From positions 109,186 through 173,185 of the forward strand of contig NZ_JAMQGM010000014.1 in NCBI RefSeq assembly GCF_023703325.1: a stretch of DNA of 64,000 nt, read 5' to 3'. Below the pieces are notes generated by a model. The model saw only the letters and a list, made by a program, of their open reading frames with translations, had not been told where the DNA came from and made no database searches. Source of the DNA: Streptomyces meridianus (GTDB taxonomy: Bacteria > Actinomycetota > Actinomycetes > Streptomycetales > Streptomycetaceae). Each line of letters starts with the position of its first letter. Position 1 is the stretch's first letter. The position numbers and the translations under genes were made by a program. Positions 55,003 through 64,000 of this stretch are shown here, piece by piece.

Positions 55003-57546
55003 TCATGCGGTCGCCGCGCCCGGCAGTCCGGGAGCTGCCGCTGGGCGGCCGTCCGCGGCCCGGAGCGTGAGCACCATGGTCATTCCACCGCCGGGGGTGT
55101 CCTCCGCCGTGAGCGTGCCGCCCATGGCCTCGGCGAAGCCGCGCGCCACGGCGAGCCCCAGTCCGACGCCCGCACCGCGCGGGGCGTCCCCGTATCGCTG
55201 GAACGGCTCGAAGATCCGCTCCTTGGCGTCGTCGGGAACGCCGGGGCCGCGGTCCACCACCCGGACCTCGACGCGCTCGCCCAGGGCACTGGCGGAGACC
55301 AGGACCCTCTCGTCCTGCGGACCGTGCTTGACCGCGTTCTCGACGAGGTTGGCCACGCAGCGCTCGAGCAGCCCCGGGTCGACGGCGACCATGGGCAGGT
55401 TCTCGGGGATGTCGAGGTCGACACTGCCCTCCGGGACACCGCCGAGCGCCATCGGCACCACCTCGTCGAGGTCCGCCTCGCGGATCAGCGGCGTCACGGT
55501 TCCGGTCTGCAGCCGGGACATGTCGAGGAGGTTGCCGACGAGGTGGTCCAGGCGGTCGGCGCCCTCCTCGACGGTGGCGAGCAACTCGGCCTCGTCCTCC
55601 GGCGACCAGGCGACATCGCCGGAACGCAGGGACGTCACCGCGGCCTTGATGCCGGCGAGCGGCGTGCGCAGGTCGTGGGAAACGGCTGCCAGCAGTGCGG
55701 TGCGGATGCGGTTGCCCTCCGCCAGTTCACGGGCCTGCTCGGCCTCGCCGAGGAGGCGCTGCCGGTCGAGCACCACGGCGGCCTGGGCGGCGAAGGCGGC
55801 CAGCACCCGCCGGTCCTCGGCGGGCAGCACTCTCCCGCTCAGGGCCAGAGCCATACGGTCGCCCACGGGCATGTCGACGTCCGCGTCCTCGGGGCGCAGC
55901 AGCAGCCGGGACCCGACTCCTGCCGTGCAGGTCCACGGCTCCACCTCACTTCCCCGCTCCAGCAGGGCGGCGGACTCCATGGCGAAGGTTTCGCGTACCC
56001 GCTCCAGCAGGGCCTCGAGGCTGGTCTCCCCGCGCAGCACGCTTCCGGCGAGGAAGGAAAGGATCTCGGACTCCGCCCGCAGCCGCGCCGCCTGGGCAGT
56101 GCGCCGGGCGGCGAGGTCGACGACCGAGGCCACCGCCACGGCGACCGCGAAGAAGATCGCGATGGCAACGATGTTCTCGGGGTCGGAGACGGTCCAGGTG
56201 TGTACCGGCGGGGTGAAGTAGTAGTTGAGCAGCAGGGTCCCGACGACGACCGAGGCCACGGCCGGCAGCAGGCCGCCGAGCAGGGCGGCGGCGACGGTCA
56301 GGGTGAGGAACAGCAGGACGTCGTTGGCGAGCCCCGGACCGGAGCTGAGGGCGGTCAGCAGCAGCGTCAGCAGGACCGGACCGAGCACTCCGACCAGCCA
56401 GCCGGCGACGATCCGGGAACGGCCCAGCCGGGCTCCCCGGGCGATCGGCAGGCCGCGGCCCTTGGCGGCCTCCTCGTGCGTGACGATGTGGACGTCGAGG
56501 TCGGGGCCCGAGTCGCGGGCCACCGTGGCGCCGACCCCGGGTCCGAACACGTACTGCCAGGCCTTGCGGCGGCTGGAGCCGAGGACGATCTGGGTGGCGT
56601 TGACGCCGCGGGCGAACTCGAGCAGTGCGTCCGGCACGTCGTCGCCGACGACGTGGTGGAAGGTGCCGCCGAGGTCCTCGGCCAGGGTGCGCTGGACGGC
56701 CAGTTCGTCGGGCGAGGCCGAGGTGAGCCCGTCGCTGCGGGATATGTACACGGCCAGGAGCTCACCGCCTGCCCCCTTGGCCGCCATCCGGGCGGCGCGG
56801 CGGATGAGGGTCCGGCCCTCCGGGCCTCCGGTGACACCGACGACGATCCGTTCGCGGGCCTGCCAGGTGGAGCTGATGTGGTGGTCGCGGCGGTACTGCT
56901 GGAGGTACTCGTCGACGCGGTCCGCGGTCCACAGCAGGGCCAGCTCGCGCAGGGCGGTGAGGTTGCCGGGCCGGAAGTAGTTCGACAGCGCCGCGTCGAC
57001 CTTGTCCGGTGTGTAGATGTTGCCGTGGGCCATGCGGCGGCGCAGCGCCTGGGGCGACATGTCGACCAGTTCGATCTGGTCGGCGCGGCGCACCACCTCG
57101 TCGGGTACGGTCTCGCGCTGCCGGACGCCCGTTATGGACTCGACGACGTCGCCCAGCGATTCGAGGTGCTGGATGTTGAGGGTGGAGATGACGTCGACCC
57201 CCGCCCGCAGCAGTTCCTCGACGTCCTGCCAGCGCTTGGCGTTGCGGGAGCCGGGGACGTTCGTGTGGGCCAGTTCGTCGACCAGGGCCACGGCCGGGCG
57301 GCGCTCCAGCACCGCGTCGACGTCCATCTCGGTGAACCGGGCACCGCGGTGGACGATCTCACGGCGGGGCACCGTCTCGAGGCCGTGCAGCAGCACCTCG
57401 GTGCGCGGCCGCCCGTGGTGCTCGACGACGGCGACGACGCAATCGGTGCCCCGCCCCACCCGGCGGTGCGCCTCCGCCAGCATGTCGTACGTCTTGCCCA
57501 CGCCCGGCGCAGCGCCGAGGTAGATCCTGAGCCTGCCGCGTGCCAT
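55003..57546 (-). CDS. kdpD: KdpD sensor histidine kinase
   Basis: An 847-aa KdpD. It carries an N-terminal KdpD domain with Walker A (YLGAAPGVGKTYDMLAEAH) and the DELAHTNVPG motif, a USP-like domain (~220-370), four membrane helices in the DUF4118 region (~380-480), a GAF-like segment, the H-box LLAAVSHDLRTPLAGI and the kinase N, G1 and G2 boxes (NLVENAVKHG, DRGPGVPDD, GVGLGLAVARG). It senses low K+ and phosphorylates KdpE. ATG 57546 starts the family sequence; a TGAGG tract precedes it. Confidence 0.95.
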   Translation of the reverse strand: MARGRLRIYLGAAPGVGKTYDMLAEAHRRVGRGTDCVVAVVEHHGRPRTEVLLHGLETVPRREIVHRGARFTEMDVDAVLERRPAVALVDELAHTNVPGSRNAKRWQDVEELLRAGVDVISTLNIQHLESLGDVVESITGVRQRETVPDEVVRRADQIELVDMSPQALRRRMAHGNIYTPDKVDAALSNYFRPGNLTALRELALLWTADRVDEYLQQYRRDHHISSTWQARERIVVGVTGGPEGRTLIRRAARMAAKGAGGELLAVYISRSDGLTSASPDELAVQRTLAEDLGGTFHHVVGDDVPDALLEFARGVNATQIVLGSSRRKAWQYVFGPGVGATVARDSGPDLDVHIVTHEEAAKGRGLPIARGARLGRSRIVAGWLVGVLGPVLLTLLLTALSSGPGLANDVLLFLTLTVAAALLGGLLPAVASVVVGTLLLNYYFTPPVHTWTVSDPENIVAIAIFFAVAVAVASVVDLAARRTAQAARLRAESEILSFLAGSVLRGETSLEALLERVRETFAMESAALLERGSEVEPWTCTAGVGSRLLLRPEDADVDMPVGDRMALALSGRVLPAEDRRVLAAFAAQAAVVLDRQRLLGEAEQARELAEGNRIRTALLAAVSHDLRTPLAGIKAAVTSLRSGDVAWSPEDEAELLATVEEGADRLDHLVGNLLDMSRLQTGTVTPLIREADLDEVVPMALGGVPEGSVDLDIPENLPMVAVDPGLLERCVANLVENAVKHGPQDERVLVSASALGERVEVRVVDRGPGVPDDAKERIFEPFQRYGDAPRGAGVGLGLAVARGFAEAMGGTLTAEDTPGGGMTMVLTLRAADGRPAAAPGLPGAATA

Positions 57547-57750
57547 GGCCTCATTGTCTTCGGTGAGGAGCGTTGAAGTCCGCGCTTCGACTCTACGACC
57601 GCTGATCCCGACGCAGGTGGGCGGAACGGGCAGACGGGACACGTCTTGACGCAACCCTGACGCCCGGCCGCCCTGTTCGCCCCCGTGGAGGGCGGGAAAC
57701 CGCGTGCAGCACCCTCGTGTCCGGCCGCCGCCGCTGCCAGGATGATCGAT

Positions 57751-58284
57751 ATGACAGAGGTACGTACCGCGCACACCGCGCAGCTGGACGAGGGTGAGCT
57801 CAAGGCCCTCCGGTCCCTGCTCGACGCCGCCTTCGACGGTGGTTTCACGGATACGGACTGGGACCACACGCTCGGTGGTGTGCACGCGGTGGTGTGGGAG
57901 GCCGGCGAGCCGGTCGCCCATGGGGCCGTGGTGCAGCGGCGGCTGCTGCACGGCGGCCGGGCGCTGCGCACGGGCTACCTGGAGGGCGTCGCGGTCCGTC
58001 CCGACCGGCGGGGCCGGGGGCACGGCGCGTCCGTGATGGCGGCGCTGGAGGCCGTGGTGCGCGGTGCCTACGTGCTGGGCGCGCTGTCGGCGGCCGGCGG
58101 TTCGGGAGCGTTCTACGAGGCGCGCGGATGGCAGCGCTGGCAGGGCCGGACCTGTGTGCTCACGCCGTCGGGGATGGAGCGGACGCCCGAGGACGACGAG
58201 AGCGTGCACGTCCTCGCGCTGCCGACGTCCGTGGACCCGAAGGGCGTCCTGGTCTGCGAGTGGCGCGACGGCGACGTGTGGTGA
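57751..58284 (+). CDS. AAC(2')-I-like aminoglycoside N-acetyltransferase (GNAT)
   Basis: A 177-aa GNAT protein whose layout follows the mycobacterial AAC(2')-I enzymes closely: FTDTDWDHTLGGVHAVVWE, AVVQRRLLHGGRALRTGYLE, VRPDRRGRGHGASVM (the acetyl-CoA pyrophosphate loop R/Q-x-x-G-x-G/A), VRGAYVLGALS, FYEARGWQRWQG, and the C-terminal VCEWRDGDVW. AAC(2')-I acetylates the 2'-amino group of aminoglycosides; in mycobacteria it is a chromosomal housekeeping-type gene whose natural substrate may be different. ATG 57751 has AGGA upstream; ATG 57742 is an alternative. Divergent from kdpD. Confidence 0.8.
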   Translation: MTEVRTAHTAQLDEGELKALRSLLDAAFDGGFTDTDWDHTLGGVHAVVWEAGEPVAHGAVVQRRLLHGGRALRTGYLEGVAVRPDRRGRGHGASVMAALEAVVRGAYVLGALSAAGGSGAFYEARGWQRWQGRTCVLTPSGMERTPEDDESVHVLALPTSVDPKGVLVCEWRDGDVW

Positions 58285-58395
58285 AACCGGTGGCGGCCCG
58301 CCGGACGGCGAAGCCGCCCTGGGCCGTTCCGCACCGCACAGGGTGGGTCGCGCGCCGAAGCCGCCCCTGCTAGACAGGAGAGCAGGAGGTGCGTC

Positions 58396-59148
58396 ATGGC
58401 GTTCCACCTCACGAGGGATCGCATGGCGATCCTCGCGGCTGTCGTGGCTCCCATCGCGGTCTCCGCAGCCCTCATCCCGTTCCGGACCGACATCTCCAGC
58501 GCGAATCTGGCGCTCATTCTCGTCGTTGTCGTGGTCGCCGTGGCCGCCATCGGGCACCTGTTCGCGGGGGCTGTCGCGGCACTGGGGGCGGCTCTCTGGT
58601 TCGACTTCTTCCTCACCCGGCCCTACGAGACCTTCGCCATCACCAAGTCCTCGGACGTCGGTACGGCCATCCTCCTGCTGGCCGTGGGGCTCGTCGTCTC
58701 GCAGCTCGCCGCGCGGGCCAGGCGGCTCCACGTTCTCGCCATCACCGACGCGGACTACCTGGCCCAGATCCACCACACAGCCCAGGTCGCACGCTCGTCC
58801 ACGTCGCCGGACGCCGTGGTCGACCAGGTCAGAGATCAACTCGTCGGCCTGCTGCACCTGAACGGCTGCCGGTTCGAGTACGGGAACCTCCTGGGCCGCC
58901 CGCCCCGCCTCGAGCCGGACGGCAGGGTCGTCAAGAGCCGTATGGAGTGGGACGTCGACCGGCTCGGGCTGCCTGAGGAGGAGGTCGAGTTGCGCGCGTC
59001 CGCCAAGGGGCACTACTACGGGCGGTTCATGCTCCGGCCCACGCCCGGATCAGTTCCGTCGCTGGAGGCGCGCCTCGTTGCCGTGACTCTGGCCGATCAG
59101 GCCGGTGCGGCGCTGGATACGGCGCAATCCGCGCCGAGCAGTGGCTGA
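58396..59148 (+). CDS. stand-alone DUF4118 (KdpD-like transmembrane) protein
   Basis: A 250-aa protein with the four-helix DUF4118 membrane domain otherwise found in KdpD (FHLTRDRMAILAAVVAPIAV, SSANLALILVVVVVAVAAIG, GAALWFDFFLTRPYETFAIT, VGTAILLLAVGLVVSQLAAR) and a GAF-like cytoplasmic part to ~230, but no histidine kinase domain. The LWFDFFLTRPYETFAI motif is the family signature. It could modulate KdpD or bind a separate ligand. It lies between the AAC(2')-like gene and corA. Confidence 0.85.
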   Translation: MAFHLTRDRMAILAAVVAPIAVSAALIPFRTDISSANLALILVVVVVAVAAIGHLFAGAVAALGAALWFDFFLTRPYETFAITKSSDVGTAILLLAVGLVVSQLAARARRLHVLAITDADYLAQIHHTAQVARSSTSPDAVVDQVRDQLVGLLHLNGCRFEYGNLLGRPPRLEPDGRVVKSRMEWDVDRLGLPEEEVELRASAKGHYYGRFMLRPTPGSVPSLEARLVAVTLADQAGAALDTAQSAPSSG

Positions 59149-59197
59149 CAGGGACGGCGGGAAGGCCGCGACGGGGGCGTGCCTCGGCAGAGGTTCC

Positions 59198-60235
59198 TCA
59201 CAGCCAGCCGTTCCGGCGGAACGCCCGGTGGATCAGGGCGCAGGCGATGACGATGACGATCAGGACCAGGGGATACCCGAAGGTCCAGTGCAGTTCGGGC
59301 ATGTGCTCGAAGTTCATGCCGTAGATGCCGGCGATCATGGTGGGAACGGCGATGATCGCCGCCCAGGCGCTGATCCGGCGCAGATCGGTGTTCTGCTGGA
59401 CACTGAGCCGGGCGAGGCCCGCCGCCAGCACGCCGTCGAGGACGTCACCGAAAGCCGTGATGCGCTCCGACGCCTGGGTCAGACCGTCGTTCACGTCCCG
59501 CATGTAGGTGGCGATCTCCGGGCTGACCCCGGGGACGCGGCCCTCGGCCAGTTTCCGCAGCGGCAGCGTGAGCGGGAGCACGGCCTGCCGCAGTTCCAGC
59601 ACTTCGCGTCTCAGCTGGTAGATGCGGCCCGCCTCGTCCGTCCGTTCCGGTGAGAACACGTCGGCCTCCAGCTGTTCCACGTCCGATTCGACGGCGTCGA
59701 TCACCTTCAGGTACTGGTCGACGACGGTGTCGGCGATGCCGTGCATGACGGCGGCGGGGCCGTGGGCCAGCAGGTCCGGCCTGCCTTCGAGCTGGCGGCG
59801 CAGGTCCCGGAGGTCCGGCGAGTCGCCGTGCCGGACGACCACGACGAAGTCCGGTCCGGCGAAGATCATGATCTCTCCGGTCGAGACCACCTGGGCCGTC
59901 GGGGTGAGGCGGTCGTGCTCGACGTAGACGGCGGTCCTCATGACGAGGAACAGCGTCCCCCCGTACCGCTCGAGCTTGGCGCGCTGATGCGCGTGGACGG
60001 CGTCCTCCACGGCAAGCGGGTGCAGGTCGAAGGCGTCGGCGACCACTTGGAGCTGTTCTGCGGTCGGCTCCCTCAGTCCGATCCAGACGAAGCTGTCGGA
60101 GCTGCCGTGGACCGCGTCCATGGCCTCGTTCAGGGGCAGGACTCCGGGGCGGCGCTCACCGTGCCGGTACAGGGCGCAGTCCACGACGGGGACGAGCCGG
60201 TCGTCGGATCCGGGTGGTTGCGCGTCGTCCGTCAT
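59198..60235 (-). CDS. corA: CorA-family magnesium/cobalt transporter
   Basis: A 345-aa CorA channel. A large N-terminal cytoplasmic domain with the family's FVWIGLREPTAEQLQVVADA block leads to a long helix (DVEQLEADVFSPERT, LRREVLELRQAVLPL) and two C-terminal transmembrane helices separated by the YGMNFEHMPEL loop, where G-M-N is the selectivity motif. ATG 60235 follows a RAGAGGTG-like ribosome binding tract. It is divergent from the kdp operon; the 349-bp gap between them is described below. Confidence 0.93.
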   Translation of the reverse strand: MTDDAQPPGSDDRLVPVVDCALYRHGERRPGVLPLNEAMDAVHGSSDSFVWIGLREPTAEQLQVVADAFDLHPLAVEDAVHAHQRAKLERYGGTLFLVMRTAVYVEHDRLTPTAQVVSTGEIMIFAGPDFVVVVRHGDSPDLRDLRRQLEGRPDLLAHGPAAVMHGIADTVVDQYLKVIDAVESDVEQLEADVFSPERTDEAGRIYQLRREVLELRQAVLPLTLPLRKLAEGRVPGVSPEIATYMRDVNDGLTQASERITAFGDVLDGVLAAGLARLSVQQNTDLRRISAWAAIIAVPTMIAGIYGMNFEHMPELHWTFGYPLVLIVIVIACALIHRAFRRNGWL

Positions 60236-60584
60236 GTGCACCTCTGAGCGGTTCGGCGTCCTGCTCCCCCTCATGGTGCAGGGGTCCGGGGCGCTGCGCT
60301 CATCGTTTCCGCGCAGGGGCGTCGTACCGGGATGGCCACCGCCGGCTGCGACGCAGGCCTCCGCCGGCCCGGCCGGCGAGGTGTCCCGCTCTGCCCGTGG
60401 CAGTCCCACGGCTGCGATGGAGGCTCCTCCTCCGGGCGGCTCCCCGTCAGGAATCCGTCAATGCCGCGAGCTGCGCCGTCAGGAAGGCGTCAAGATCGCG
60501 AACGACCGCCGGCGCAGGTGTTTCCCTTCCAAGGCGCTCACGATTGAGCGCTTCTTCACGTCCCCTGAGTTTTAGGAGCATCCG
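60236..60584. other. 349-bp intergenic region between corA and the kdp operon
   Basis: No gene is visible. An inverted repeat GCGCTCA-CGAT-TGAGCGC (60534-60551) lies 34 bp before the first kdp peptide; it is the best candidate for a KdpE site or a leader hairpin. A TAGGAG ribosome binding site (60573-60578) precedes GTG 60585. Confidence 0.55.
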
Positions 60585-60668
60585 GTGGCCGACGTGGCCT
60601 TCGCCGTCACCACGATCGCGGTCTTCGCGCTGGTGGCGTTCATAGCCAAGGGGGTGGCGAAGCTGTGA
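60585..60668 (+). CDS. 27-aa membrane peptide preceding kdpF
   Basis: GTG 60585 to TGA 60668 encodes a peptide with one hydrophobic stretch ([18 protein letters not shown]) and a basic C-terminus. It has a good ribosome binding site (AGGAG) and overlaps the next ORF as GTGA, so it is translated in all likelihood. It is not KdpF itself; it may be a second KdpF-like stabilising subunit. Confidence 0.7.
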   Translation: MADVAFAVTTIAVFALVAFIAKGVAKL

Positions 60669-60754
60669 GCATCGAGAACATTGTCGGCCTGCTCGTGGCC
60701 GTGGCCCTCCTGGGTTACCTGGTCGTCGCCCTCGTCTTTCCGGAGAGGTTCTGA
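60665..60754 (+). CDS. kdpF: K(+)-transporting ATPase subunit F
   Basis: A 29-aa single-span peptide: N-terminal [20 protein letters not shown] followed by ALVFPERF, the typical KdpF pattern ending with a P-E-R/K-F motif. KdpF is a lipid-like stabiliser of the KdpABC complex. GTG 60665 overlaps the upstream peptide's stop; kdpA starts five bases after its own stop. Confidence 0.88.
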   Translation: MSIENIVGLLVAVALLGYLVVALVFPERF

Positions 60755-60759
60755 GCACC

Positions 60760-62448
60760 ATGAGCCCTGTCCTCTCCGGCGTACTCCAGTTGCTCGCGCT
60801 CGTCGCGGCGCTGGCGCTGGCCTACCGGCCCCTCGGCGACTACATGGCCGGGGTCTACTCCTCGACCAGGCATCTGCGCGTCGAGCGGTGGATCTACCGC
60901 GCGATCGGCGCCAATCCGAGTGCCGAGATGCGTTGGCCCGCCTACCTGCGCGGCGTTCTTGCCTTCTCGGTCATCGGCGTCCTGTTCCTCTCCCTGCTGC
61001 AGCGACTGCAGGGAAGCCTGCCCGGTTCGCTGGGATTCGTGTCGATCGACCCGGACCAGGCGTTCAACACGGCGGCGTCGTTCGTGTCGAACACCAACTG
61101 GCAGTCGTACTACGGCGAGCAGGCCATGGGCCACGTCGTGCAGACCGGTGGCCTCGCGGTACAGAACTTCGTCTCGGCGGCGACGGGCATGGCGGTCGCC
61201 GTCGCGCTGGTGCGCGGCTTCGCCCGCTCACGGACCGGTGAGCTGGGCAACTTCTGGGCGGACCTCGTGCGGGGCACCGTCCGGATCCTGGTCCCGATCT
61301 CGGTCGTCGGCGCGCTCGTCCTGGTCGCCTGCGGGGCGATCCAGAACTTCGCGGGCATTCACGAGGTGGGCACGCTCACCGGTGGTCCGCAGCAGATCAA
61401 CGGTGGTGCGGTGGCCTCGCAGGAGGTCATCAAGGAGCTGGGTACCAACGGCGGCGGCTATTTCAACGCCAACTCCTCGCACCCCTTCGAGAACCCGAAC
61501 GCCTTCACCAACCTCTTCGAGATCTTCCTGATCCTCCTGATCCCGTTCGCGCTGACCCGCACCTTCGGCAGGATGGTCGGCAGCGTGAAGCAGGGGTACG
61601 CGATCCTCGCGACCATGGGCACGATCTGGCTCGCCTTCGTCGGCCTGATGATGTGGACCGAGTTCCACGGCGGTGGTCCGGCGCTCGAGGCGGCCGGCGG
61701 TGCGATGGAGGGCAAGGAGACCCGGTTCGGCATCGGCGCTTCGTCGATTTTCGCGGTCTCCACGACCCTGACCTCGACCGGTGCGGTGGACTCCTTCCAC
61801 TCCTCCTACACCGGTTTCGGCGGGAGCATCACGATGCTGGGCATGATGCTCGGTGAGATCGCACCCGGTGGAGTGGGGTCCGGCCTCTACGGCATGCTCG
61901 TCATGGCGATCGTCGCCGTGTTCACCGCGGGTCTGATGGTCGGCCGCACGCCCGAGTACCTGGGCAAGAAGCTCGGCCCCCGTGAGATCAAGCTCGCCGC
62001 CTGCTACATCCTCGTCACCCCGGCGCTCGTGCTCGTCTTCACCGGACTGTCCATGGTGCTGCCGACGCCGCCGGGCTCGATCTACAACACGGCCCAGAAC
62101 GCGGTCGGGGGCAGCGGGGCGCACGGCTTCTCCGACGTGCTGTACGCCTTCACCTCGGGCGCCAACAACAACGGCTCCGCCTTCGCCGGCCTGAACGCCG
62201 ACACCCAGTGGTTCAACACCACGATCGGCCTGGCCATGTTGCTGGGCCGCTTCGTCCCGATGGTCTTCGTGCTCGCCCTCGCCGGCTCCCTCGCCGGGCA
62301 GAAGCCGGTGCCGGAAACGGCCGGCACCCTGCGCACCGAGAAGCCGCTCTTCGCCGGACTCCTGGTCGGCACGATCGTCATCGTCACCGGCCTGACCTAC
62401 TTCCCGGCACTCGCCCTGGGGCCGATCGCGGAAGGGCTGGCCTCATGA
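60760..62448 (+). CDS. kdpA: K(+)-transporting ATPase subunit A
   Basis: A 562-aa channel-like subunit that selects and conducts K+. The four pore-loop regions of the SKT superfamily are visible, for example [60 protein letters not shown] and [15 protein letters not shown]; about ten transmembrane helices. It overlaps kdpB by four bases (ATGA). Its ribosome binding site lies within the kdpF coding end (GGAGAGG). Confidence 0.96.
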   Translation: MSPVLSGVLQLLALVAALALAYRPLGDYMAGVYSSTRHLRVERWIYRAIGANPSAEMRWPAYLRGVLAFSVIGVLFLSLLQRLQGSLPGSLGFVSIDPDQAFNTAASFVSNTNWQSYYGEQAMGHVVQTGGLAVQNFVSAATGMAVAVALVRGFARSRTGELGNFWADLVRGTVRILVPISVVGALVLVACGAIQNFAGIHEVGTLTGGPQQINGGAVASQEVIKELGTNGGGYFNANSSHPFENPNAFTNLFEIFLILLIPFALTRTFGRMVGSVKQGYAILATMGTIWLAFVGLMMWTEFHGGGPALEAAGGAMEGKETRFGIGASSIFAVSTTLTSTGAVDSFHSSYTGFGGSITMLGMMLGEIAPGGVGSGLYGMLVMAIVAVFTAGLMVGRTPEYLGKKLGPREIKLAACYILVTPALVLVFTGLSMVLPTPPGSIYNTAQNAVGGSGAHGFSDVLYAFTSGANNNGSAFAGLNADTQWFNTTIGLAMLLGRFVPMVFVLALAGSLAGQKPVPETAGTLRTEKPLFAGLLVGTIVIVTGLTYFPALALGPIAEGLAS

Positions 62449-64000
62449 CCACCGACGTCAAGAAGAAGCAAGAGGACACCATGTCCACCGTTGCCCCGAA
62501 CCGGGCTCCTCACGAGGAGTCGACCACCGGGCCCGGGCCCGGCCGGGTGGGAGGCGGCCTGTCCGACCCCCAGCAGTTGACCAGGTCCCTCCCCGATGCC
62601 CTTCGCAAGTTCGACCCGCGGGTGATGGCCAAGTCCCCCGTGATGTTCGTCGTGGAGATCGGCTCGGTGCTCACCACCGTGCTGGCGGTCGCGGACCCGT
62701 CCGACTGGTTCGGCTGGGTGATCACGGCCTGGCTGTGGCTGACCGTGATCTTCGCGAACCTCGCGGAAGCCGTCGCCGAGGGCCGGGGCAAGGCCCAGGC
62801 GAACACCCTGCGCAAGGCCAAGACCGATGCGGTGGCACGCCGCCTGCGGGGCACGGACGAAGAACGGATATCGGGCACGGAGCTGCGCGTCGGCGATCTG
62901 GTCGTCTGCGAGGCGGGTGACGTGATCCCCGGTGACGGTGACGTCGTCGAAGGCGTCGCGTCGGTCGACGAGTCCGCCATCACCGGCGAGTCGGCCCCGG
63001 TGATCCGCGAGTCCGGCGGTGACCGCAGCGCGGTCACCGGAGGGACGAAGGTGCTGTCCGACCGGATCGTCGTCAGGATCACCACCAAGCCGGGAGAGAC
63101 GTTCATCGACCGGATGATCGCGCTGGTCGAGGGGGCGAGTCGGCAGAAGACGCCGAACGAGATCGCGCTGAACATCCTCCTCGCGTCGCTGACGATCGTC
63201 TTCCTGCTCGCCGTGGTCACCCTGCAGCCGTTCGCGATCTACGCGAAGGCGGAGCAGTCGCTGATCGTGCTGACCGCTCTCCTGGTCTGCCTCATCCCGA
63301 CCACCATCGGCGCCCTCCTGTCGGCGATCGGCATCGCCGGGATGGACCGGCTGGTGCAGCGCAACGTGCTGGCCATGTCGGGTCGGGCCGTCGAGGCCGC
63401 CGGTGACGTCTCCACCCTGCTCCTGGACAAGACCGGGACCATCACGCTCGGCAACCGTGAGGCCGCCGAGTTCGTCCCTGTCGGGGGCATCTCGGAGGAG
63501 GAACTGGCTGACGCCGCCCAGCTGTCCTCCCTCGCGGACGAGACCCCCGAGGGCCGCTCGGTCGTCGTCCTTGCCAAGGAGCGGTACGGCCTGCGGGAAC
63601 GCCGGGAGGGAGAGCTGGAACAGGCCGAATGGATCCCGTTCACGGCGCAGACCCGCATGTCCGGGGTGGACCTGGACGGCCGGCGAGTCCGCAAGGGAGC
63701 CACCGCCTCGGTCGTCACGTGGGTCCGGGAGCGGGGCGGCACCGTCACGGACGACGCCGACCGGATCGCGCACCGGATCTCCGAGGCCGGTGGCACCCCG
63801 CTGCTCGTCGCCGTCGAGGACGGCACCGGGTCGCGGGTCCTCGGAGTCGTCCACCTCAAGGACGTGGTCAAGGAGGGCATGCGGGAGCGCTTCGCCGAGC
63901 TGCGGCGCATGGGGATCCGGACGGTGATGATCACGGGTGACAACCCGCTCACCGCGAGGGCCATCGCGACCGAGGCGGGCGTGGACGACTTCCTCGCCGA
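62445..64000 (+). CDS. kdpB: K(+)-transporting P-type ATPase subunit B, 3'-truncated by the window edge
   Basis: The first ~518 residues of KdpB are present and the frame is open to base 64000. Visible P-type ATPase motifs are [17 protein letters not shown] (TGES of the actuator domain), [16 protein letters not shown] in the membrane domain, the phosphorylation site [12 protein letters not shown] and the nucleotide/hinge region [19 protein letters not shown] 62445 overlaps the kdpA stop; a second ATG at residue 13 is an alternative. KdpB drives high-affinity K+ import. Confidence 0.95.
   Translation, partial: MTTDVKKKQEDTMSTVAPNRAPHEESTTGPGPGRVGGGLSDPQQLTRSLPDALRKFDPRVMAKSPVMFVVEIGSVLTTVLAVADPSDWFGWVITAWLWLTVIFANLAEAVAEGRGKAQANTLRKAKTDAVARRLRGTDEERISGTELRVGDLVVCEAGDVIPGDGDVVEGVASVDESAITGESAPVIRESGGDRSAVTGGTKVLSDRIVVRITTKPGETFIDRMIALVEGASRQKTPNEIALNILLASLTIVFLLAVVTLQPFAIYAKAEQSLIVLTALLVCLIPTTIGALLSAIGIAGMDRLVQRNVLAMSGRAVEAAGDVSTLLLDKTGTITLGNREAAEFVPVGGISEEELADAAQLSSLADETPEGRSVVVLAKERYGLRERREGELEQAEWIPFTAQTRMSGVDLDGRRVRKGATASVVTWVRERGGTVTDDADRIAHRISEAGGTPLLVAVEDGTGSRVLGVVHLKDVVKEGMRERFAELRRMGIRTVMITGDNPLTARAIATEAGVDDFLA

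Overview
This is high-GC actinobacterial DNA with the gene style of Streptomyces: GTG and TTG starts, many GTGA/ATGA overlaps between adjacent genes, F420-dependent enzymes, and in-frame TTA codons used very sparingly. No rRNA, tRNA, CRISPR array, integrase or intact insertion sequence is visible. The window opens inside a phospholipase-D-like gene and closes inside kdpB.

Region 1 (1-15.6 kb) is mixed core and accessory DNA: a partial PLD-like gene, aconitase (acnA) with an 18-bp palindrome upstream, a SAM methyltransferase, a CapA-like phosphoesterase and an isoaspartyl methyltransferase. Then come a PolX-type DNA polymerase broken by a one-base deletion in a C9 tract, a stand-alone condensation-domain acyltransferase, an HTH-MurA fusion, a split LigD-like pair (3'-phosphoesterase plus ATP-dependent ligase) and an F420-type oxidoreductase. 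Two gene relics lie here: part of a molybdopterin oxidoreductase and the C-terminus of an Orn/Lys/Arg decarboxylase.

Region 2 (15.7-22.2 kb) is a catabolic cluster whose gene set matches aerobic 2-aminobenzoate (anthranilate) degradation through CoA thioesters: RidA, acyl-CoA dehydrogenase, aryl-CoA ligase, two-domain monooxygenase/reductase and enoyl-CoA hydratase. The same 13-bp motif sits in both of its promoter regions. Region 3 (22.3-37.4 kb) carries arginine deiminase plus ornithine carbamoyltransferase, homocysteine methyltransferase, an LLM oxidoreductase, small hypothetical proteins, a saccharopine-dehydrogenase-like enzyme, a penicillin-binding protein, the lactate-utilisation operon lutABC, a PPOX-type flavoprotein, a fructosamine kinase and a low-molecular-weight tyrosine phosphatase.

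Region 4 (37.6-46.5 kb) is the most unusual part. A 1481-aa caspase-like/NACHT/WD40-like protein is translationally coupled to an LCAT-type lipase. Next to it lie a divergent Nudix-like protein and a two-transmembrane SLATT/DUF4231-like protein. This looks like a bacterial cell-suicide or anti-phage locus built on a caspase-STAND sensor. A VapBC toxin-antitoxin pair follows, flanked by a duplicated 3' end of the neighbouring RNA methyltransferase gene, which marks an old insertion.

Region 5 (46.5-64 kb) is a potassium and ion-homeostasis neighbourhood: a 23S rRNA/tRNA uracil methyltransferase, a KimA-like K+ permease, an SDR-type protein, two TrkA-type regulatory proteins, DUF3159 and OB-fold proteins, KdpE and KdpD, an AAC(2')-like acetyltransferase, a stand-alone DUF4118 membrane protein, CorA, and a divergent kdp operon that starts with two tiny membrane peptides followed by kdpA and kdpB.
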